Program-made: the position numbers and the translations under genes | The notes under the pieces: model-generated | The model's input: only the letters and a program-made list of their open reading frames with translations | Told to the model about the DNA's origin: nothing | The model's database searches: none | Part shown: positions 59,447-64,000 of the stretch, piece after piece | How positions within the stretch are numbered: the stretch's first letter is position 1 | Layout: every line of letters begins with the position of its first letter | From: Streptomyces griseosporeus | Lineage (GTDB): Bacteria > Actinomycetota > Actinomycetes > Streptomycetales > Streptomycetaceae | Assembly: GCF_014656055.1 (NCBI RefSeq) | Contig: NZ_BNBR01000001.1 | Coordinates: 1,550,001-1,614,000 of the forward strand | Length of the DNA stretch: 64,000 nucleotides | Reading direction: 5' to 3'

Positions 59447-60699
59447 CACAGGTCTCCGAAGGTCAGCCGGGCCACCCACTTGGTGTTCAGCACACCGGGC
59501 GCGGCGGGCACGATGATCCGGGCCGGGTGGCCGTGGTCGGCGGTGAGGATCTCGCCGTTGACGGACAGGGCGAGCAGCGAGCGCGGGTCCGCGACCTGGT
59601 TGGCGCGCAGCGCGGCGCGGCGGAAGGGCCCGTGCCGTTGCAGGGACTCCACGAGCACGTCCGGCGGGTCGGTGTCGTACCCGACGAGCGCGGCGAGGTC
59701 GCGCAGCCGTACCCCGCGCCACCACTGGTCGGGCGTGGACCAGCCCTCCACGCAGGCGATGGGCAGCGCCGCGCTGTGCTGCGGCAGGCGCAGCAGGTCG
59801 GCGCGGGCGAGGCGGACGGTGCCGGTGCGGCCGGTGACGACGAGCCGCCAGGCGTCCTCGCCGGTCTCGGCGGGGCGGATCCCGGCGTAGGCGGCGGACT
59901 TGTTGATCTGGAAGCCGTTCGGGCCGCTGCCGGGGTCGGCGCCGCCGTGCGGGGCGAGCAGCGCGGTGCGCCGCCAGACGCCGCCGAGGCTCTGCCCCAC
60001 GCTGGTGGCGAACAGCAGCAGCGACGCCCCGCCGACCAGCCCCAGCGCCCCGCGCCGGGACACGGTCGGCGGGGCGGGACGCGGGGAGACCAACTCGGCC
60101 GCCTCGCGCTCCCGGCCGCTCCTGAGCTGCCGGACGTTGCGCAGGGCCGCGGGCAGCCGCAGCGCCACGTGCACGGCGAACGCGGCGAAGAACACCCAGG
60201 CGCCGTAGAAGTGCAGGGCGTAGAACGAGCCGGGGAACAGGTAGTCCAGCTGGATGTTGAGCACGCCGGTGGTGAACTCGAACAGGGCGCCCCCGACGAG
60301 CAGCAGCAGGGAGATCCGCTCCAGGGCGTGGCTGACCGAGCGGGCGGGCGGCAGCGCGAACAGCTTCGGCACCACCGACCACAGCTTGGCCAGCAGCACG
60401 GGGATGAGGGTGAGGCCGAGGGTGACGTGGACGCCCTGGGTGAGCCGGTACAGCCAGTGCGGGCCGGTCGGCCAGGCGAACAGGTAGAAGCCGAGCAGGC
60501 CCTTGCCGGGGGTCTTGTCGTTCACCGGCGACAGGTCCGGGTTGTAGGCGGCGTACGACACCAGTCCCGTCACGAACAGCACGGTGATCCCGGCGAGCAG
60601 GACGAGACCGAGGACGGAGGTGAGCCAGGGGCCGCGCAGCGGGCTGCGCCAGAAGCCGGGCGAGGTGGGGAGCCGTGGGGCACGGTCGGGGCGGGGCAT
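59446..60699 (-). CDS. Membrane-fused molybdopterin-dependent oxidoreductase (sulfite oxidase/YedY-like)
   Basis: A 417-residue protein starting at ATG 60699. Residues about 25-185 hold four helices resembling a cytochrome b subunit (possible heme His in QGVHVTL, ALHFYG and AVHVAL). Residues 214-232, SRRGALGLVGGASLLLF, form a twin-arginine-like fifth helix. The remainder is an oxidoreductase molybdopterin-binding domain with the Mo-ligating Cys in LPIACVEGWSTPDQWW and a C-terminal Arg/His region (ADHGHPARIIVP). It likely reduces or oxidises a small substrate outside the membrane with electrons passed through the heme helices. Substrate unknown. Confidence 0.9.
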   Translation of the reverse strand: MPRPDRAPRLPTSPGFWRSPLRGPWLTSVLGLVLLAGITVLFVTGLVSYAAYNPDLSPVNDKTPGKGLLGFYLFAWPTGPHWLYRLTQGVHVTLGLTLIPVLLAKLWSVVPKLFALPPARSVSHALERISLLLLVGGALFEFTTGVLNIQLDYLFPGSFYALHFYGAWVFFAAFAVHVALRLPAALRNVRQLRSGREREAAELVSPRPAPPTVSRRGALGLVGGASLLLFATSVGQSLGGVWRRTALLAPHGGADPGSGPNGFQINKSAAYAGIRPAETGEDAWRLVVTGRTGTVRLARADLLRLPQHSAALPIACVEGWSTPDQWWRGVRLRDLAALVGYDTDPPDVLVESLQRHGPFRRAALRANQVADPRSLLALSVNGEILTADHGHPARIIVPAAPGVLNTKWVARLTFGDL

Positions 60700-60814
60700 G
60701 GCACGACCGTAGGCCGAGGCGGGGCCGGTGACGTGGGTGCGACCCATGACGAAACGCTGACGTCCGGGCCGGGCGGCCGCCGTCCGCGGCCCCGGAGCCC
60801 TAGCGTTCGACGGT

Positions 60815-62185
60815 GTGATCCGCACCCGCACGCGCAGCCGCGCCGCTGCCCCCGACCGGTCCCGTCCCCCCGCCGGCGACCTCGCCGCCGTCCTCGTGGC
60901 GGTCCTCCTCGTCGTGGCCGCCATCGTCGTCGGCCGCCGCATCCAGGACACCCGGCACACCCTCTTCGTCGACTGGCCGCCACTGGTGGGCACATGGGAG
61001 CCGCACCTCGGCCCGGGCACACCGGCCGCCGTGGCGATCGCCGTCGCGGTGGTGGCGTACGGCCCCCGGGCCGCCGCCCGGCTGCCCTGGCGGGGCCTGC
61101 TCCTCGCCGCGTACGGCACCACCCTGGCCTGGATCTGGTCGCTGGCGCTGGTCGACGGCTGGCAGCGGGGCGTCGTGGACCGGCTGACCACCCGGCACGA
61201 GTACGTCCCCGTCGTCGGCCGCTTCCACGACATCCCGGCGGCCCTGCGGGACTTCACGCACCACATCCTGGTGCACTCCCCCGACAACTGGCCCGCGCAC
61301 GTCGCCGGCCACCCGCCGGGCGCGGTCCTCACCTTCGTGCTGCTGGACCGGGCGGGCCTCGGGGGCGGCGGCTGGGCGGGCGCCTGGTGCATCACCGTCG
61401 GCGCGACGGGGTGCGTGGCCGTGCTGGTCGCGGTGCGGGCGCTGGCCTCGGAGGGCCTGGCGCGGCGGGCGGCGCCCTTCCTGGTGCTGGCGCCGGCCGC
61501 GGTGTGGGCGGGCGCGTCGCCCGACGCCTACTTCGCGGCGGTCGCCGCCTGGTCGCTGGCGCTCCTCGCGCTCGCGGTCACCGGGGGCTCGCGGTGGTGG
61601 GCGCTGGGGTCGGGGCTGCTGTTCGGCCTCACCTGCTACCTGTCGTACGGCCTGACGCTGTTCGCGGTGCCCGGGGCGGCGGTACTGCTGTTGGGGCGGG
61701 GGCGGCTGCGGGCGCTGCCCTTCCTCGTGGCGGGGCTCGTCGTGGTCCCGGCCGTGTTCACGCTCGCCGGCTTCGACTGGTGGGAGGCGTACCGACTCCT
61801 GGTGCGCCGCTACTACGAGGGGGCGGGCGGCGTCCGTCCGTACGGCTACTGGGTGTGGGCCAACCTGGCCTGCACGGTGCTGCTGGTCGGCCTCGCGACG
61901 GCGGCGGGTCTGGTGCGGGCCGGGGGCGCGCTGGGTGGTGCCGTACGGGCCCGCGGGCGGGGCACGCCCGAGGTGCGGCTCGCCGTACTGGTCGCGGCCG
62001 CCGCGCTCGCGCTGCTCGCGGCCGATCTGTCGGGGATGAGCAAGGCGGAGACGGAGCGGATCTGGCTGCCGTTCGCGCTGTGGCTGCTGCCGGCGTGCGC
62101 GTTCCTCACCGGCACGCGCGCGTGGCTCGCCGCCCAGGCGGTGCTCGCGCTGCTCGTCAACCACCTGCTGCTGACGGGCTGGTGA
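60815..62185 (+). CDS. Polytopic membrane protein, GT-C-type glycosyltransferase-like
   Basis: A 456-residue protein starting at GTG 60815 with about ten helices. After the first helix (LAAVLVAVLLVVAAIVVG) an external loop carries VGRFHDIPAALRDFTHHILV and HSPDNWPAHVAGHPPGAVLT, the sort of acidic/His loop found in GT-C polyprenyl-phosphate-sugar transferases; GMSKAETERIWLPFALWLLP is the other conserved-looking region. It probably transfers a sugar from a lipid carrier outside the membrane. It is divergent from the molybdoenzyme gene. Confidence 0.8.
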   Translation: MIRTRTRSRAAAPDRSRPPAGDLAAVLVAVLLVVAAIVVGRRIQDTRHTLFVDWPPLVGTWEPHLGPGTPAAVAIAVAVVAYGPRAAARLPWRGLLLAAYGTTLAWIWSLALVDGWQRGVVDRLTTRHEYVPVVGRFHDIPAALRDFTHHILVHSPDNWPAHVAGHPPGAVLTFVLLDRAGLGGGGWAGAWCITVGATGCVAVLVAVRALASEGLARRAAPFLVLAPAAVWAGASPDAYFAAVAAWSLALLALAVTGGSRWWALGSGLLFGLTCYLSYGLTLFAVPGAAVLLLGRGRLRALPFLVAGLVVVPAVFTLAGFDWWEAYRLLVRRYYEGAGGVRPYGYWVWANLACTVLLVGLATAAGLVRAGGALGGAVRARGRGTPEVRLAVLVAAAALALLAADLSGMSKAETERIWLPFALWLLPACAFLTGTRAWLAAQAVLALLVNHLLLTGW

Positions 62186-62238
62186 GCGGACCACAGCGCA
62201 CCGATACGGCCGGGGGGGCCGCAGATCAGCACGGCAGT

Positions 62239-63117
62239 TCATACGGCGGCTCCGGGGCGGGCGTCCAGCCTGCGCGCGGCACGCTCCACGTGCGGGGGCA
62301 GCGGGCGGCGGTCGCGCAGCGCGGCCGGCAGACGGGCCAGGGTCTCGCGCAGGGCCTGCCGGGCCGCCGGGTCGTGGCGGGCGTCGGCGGCCAGGTCGCG
62401 GGTGCGGGCGAGGGCGTACGGCACGGGGCGGCGCAGCCAGGCGGTGAGGGCGGCGTTGCGCAGCAGGCGCGCCGAGCGGCCGGTGCGCGGGTCCGGGTCG
62501 GGGTGGTGGTGGGCGACGACCTCGGGGCAGTGGGTGACGCCCCAGCCGCGGGCGGCGAGGTCGTAGGCGAGCAGGGTCTCCTCGCCGGCGAAGAACAGCA
62601 CGGGGTGGAAGCCGCCGGCGTCCAGGTAGGCGGTGCGGCGCGCCACGCTCGCGCAGGCGAGGAAGCCGAGCACCTGGGTGCCGGGCAGGTCGCCGGCGGG
62701 GCCGAGCGGGGAGCGGGCGAGGACGTCGTTGAGCGGGTCGGGTTCCTCGGCGGGGCCGACCAGGGTGCGGGCGGCGATCAGACCGAGCCGGGGGTGGGCC
62801 TCAAGCAGTTTGCCGGCGAGTTCCAGGGCGCCGGGCGCCCACCAGGAGTCGTCGTCGGCGAAGGCGACGTACGGCGTGGACAGGGCGCGCACGCCGTCGG
62901 TACGGGCGACGGCGCCCCGGTTCCCGGCCAGGGCGAGGACGCCCACCTGCGGGAAGTCGTGGGCGAGCAGGGTGCGGGTGTGGTCGGTGGAGGCGTTGTC
63001 GACGACGAGGATCTCCGGCCGCTCGGGCAGCTCCGTCAGGTGCCGCAGGGTGCGGGCCAGGCGGTCGGCGCGGTTGCGGGTGGCGATGACGACGCCGAGG
63101 CCGGTCATGGCGCTCAC
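62239..63117 (-). CDS. Family 2 glycosyltransferase
   Basis: A protein of about 292 residues. GTG 63117 overlaps the upstream stop (GTGA); ATG 63108 is an alternative. GT-A motifs: VVIATRNRADRLARTLRHLT, ILVVDNASTDHTRTLLAHDF, AGNRGAVARTDGVRAL, YVAFADDDSWWAPGALELAG (D-x-D) and FHPVLFFAGEETLLAYDLAA. It has no membrane helices. It follows the GT9 gene in an operon and should act on the same glycan. Confidence 0.93.
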   Translation of the reverse strand: MSAMTGLGVVIATRNRADRLARTLRHLTELPERPEILVVDNASTDHTRTLLAHDFPQVGVLALAGNRGAVARTDGVRALSTPYVAFADDDSWWAPGALELAGKLLEAHPRLGLIAARTLVGPAEEPDPLNDVLARSPLGPAGDLPGTQVLGFLACASVARRTAYLDAGGFHPVLFFAGEETLLAYDLAARGWGVTHCPEVVAHHHPDPDPRTGRSARLLRNAALTAWLRRPVPYALARTRDLAADARHDPAARQALRETLARLPAALRDRRPLPPHVERAARRLDARPGAAV

Positions 63118-64000
63118 CCGCTCGGGGGGAGCCGGTCCAGGGCGTGCAGGACCTCGTCGGGGGTGATCCGCAGCAGGGCCGGGTCGGGACGGGTGCCGTG
63201 CGGGTCGCCCTCGTCGGGGCCGGGGTGCCACAGCGCGCGGTGCCGGGGGCCGGGGGGCGGGCCCCAGCGGCTCGGCGGGACCGGGCCGAACAGGGTCACC
63301 GACGGGGTGCCGTGGGCGACGGCGAGGTGGGCGATGCCGGTGTCGCCGCTGAGGACGGCGCGGGCGCCGGCAACCAGCGCGGACAGCCGCTCGAAGGGCG
63401 GGCCGCCGCCGAAGGTGTCGGTGTCCGGCAGCCGCGCCTGCTTGGCGAGGCGGGCGACGAGGTCGTCCTCACCCGGGCCGCCGGTGACGACGACGCGCAG
63501 GCCGCGCTCGCGCAGGGCGGCGGCGACGGCGGCGTACCGTTCCACGGGCCAGCAGCGGGCGGGTGCGCCGGCGCCGGGGTGCAGGACGACGGCGCCGGGG
63601 GCCGGGGAGGGCTGCGGCGGCGGGGGCAGGCGCAGGTCGGTGGGGTCGGCGGGGATGCCGTAGAACTCCAGGAACCGGCACCAGCGGTCCCGTTCGTGTT
63701 CCTCCGCCCACCAGGTCGGGCCCTCGATCTCCGGGGTGCCGGGGTGCGCGAAGGCGAACAGGCGGCGCGGGCGCAGCCCTTGGAGCAGCCGGTGGCTGGG
63801 CGGCCCGTTGCCGTGCAGGTCGACGGCGACGTCCGGCGGCGGCCCGTCCCAGTCCAGGGCGGCGGGTACGGCACGGCCGGGCGCGGAGGCGGGCAGCAGC
63901 CGGTCCACGGCGCCGACGGCGGCGACGGGCCCGGCGAGGTCGGCGGGGGCGGCGAGCACCAGCTCGGCGCCGGGGAACCCGCGGCGCAGCGCCCGCAGCG
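63114..64000 (-). CDS. Family 9 glycosyltransferase (heptosyltransferase-like), N-terminus outside window
   Basis: About 295 C-terminal residues; the gene continues past the right edge. GT-B signatures of the ADP-heptose:LPS heptosyltransferase family: RRGFPGAELVLAAPADLAGP, DVAVDLHGNGPPSHRLLQGL, VVLHPGAGAPARCWPVERYA, VVVTGGPGEDDLVARLAKQA and SGDTGIAHLAVAHGTPSVTL, then FGPVPPSRWGPP. In Gram-positive bacteria such enzymes build wall or capsule glycans. It is coupled to the following GT2 gene by a four-base overlap. Confidence 0.92.
   Translation of the reverse strand, partial: LRALRRGFPGAELVLAAPADLAGPVAAVGAVDRLLPASAPGRAVPAALDWDGPPPDVAVDLHGNGPPSHRLLQGLRPRRLFAFAHPGTPEIEGPTWWAEEHERDRWCRFLEFYGIPADPTDLRLPPPPQPSPAPGAVVLHPGAGAPARCWPVERYAAVAAALRERGLRVVVTGGPGEDDLVARLAKQARLPDTDTFGGGPPFERLSALVAGARAVLSGDTGIAHLAVAHGTPSVTLFGPVPPSRWGPPPGPRHRALWHPGPDEGDPHGTRPDPALLRITPDEVLHALDRLPPSG

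Overview
This is a high-GC actinobacterial chromosome segment, almost certainly from Streptomyces: G/C at nearly every third codon position, frequent GTG starts, 4-bp GTGA/ATGA gene overlaps, long GC-rich hairpin terminators and Streptomyces-typical families. From memory, the gene order resembles the S. coelicolor region holding malate synthase, urate oxidase and glyoxylate carboligase. I identified 54 protein genes, two of them cut by the window ends, plus one doubtful small ORF. I saw no rRNA, tRNA, CRISPR array or insertion sequence.

Layout: (1) 1-3.6 kb: tail of an IclR-type regulator, a degenerate tandem repeat, a DUF5955-like protein, a MobA-like nucleotidyltransferase and malate synthase. 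(2) 3.6-8.3 kb: a HipA-like kinase and two divergent IucA/IucC (NIS) siderophore synthetases, one with a 7 x 60 bp in-frame minisatellite. (3) 8.4-12.9 kb: an unrecognised protein with a Nudix partner, then a secreted von Willebrand A protein with its partner. (4) 12.9-14.9 kb: HxlR regulator and AlaA-type aminotransferase. (5) 14.8-22.3 kb: a compact biosynthetic operon, MMPL exporter -> single-chain KS-AT-ACP-alpha-oxoamine synthase -> phosphopantetheinyl transferase. This is the best candidate for an undescribed system. (6) 22.5-27 kb: small metabolic, regulatory and secreted genes. (7) 27.1-41.2 kb: purine ring catabolism to glycerate (two NCS2 permeases, 8-oxoguanine/guanine deaminase, urate oxidase, HIU hydrolase, OHCU decarboxylase, hydroxypyruvate isomerase, tartronate semialdehyde reductase, catalase, glyoxylate carboligase). 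(8) 41.4-54.7 kb: a zinc-ribbon/Mrr-like protein, two acyl-CoA synthetases with a GAF-LuxR regulator, a LAL regulator, a trypsin-like protease, an AlkZ-like protein, a DUF6193 protein, SRPBCC/ArsR and a sugar epimerase. (9) 54.7-64 kb: a two-component system and a glycosyltransferase-rich region with a membrane-fused molybdoenzyme, running off the right end.

The purine region is a coherent regulon. Urate is oxidised and opened by uox-uraH-uraD; downstream of allantoin, glyoxylate is condensed by Gcl, isomerised by Hyi and reduced by GlxR, or used by malate synthase. Two operator classes can be read from the promoters. A 15-bp TTCC-N7-GGAA site occurs in pairs with 21-bp pitch at aceB, hyi and gcl. 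A 16-bp palindrome, TTCAACAAACTGTTGA, is exactly shared by the urate operon and the catalase gene and overlaps the -35 hexamer in both. That links peroxide produced by urate oxidase to its removal by catalase. The aceB promoter appears to carry both operators.
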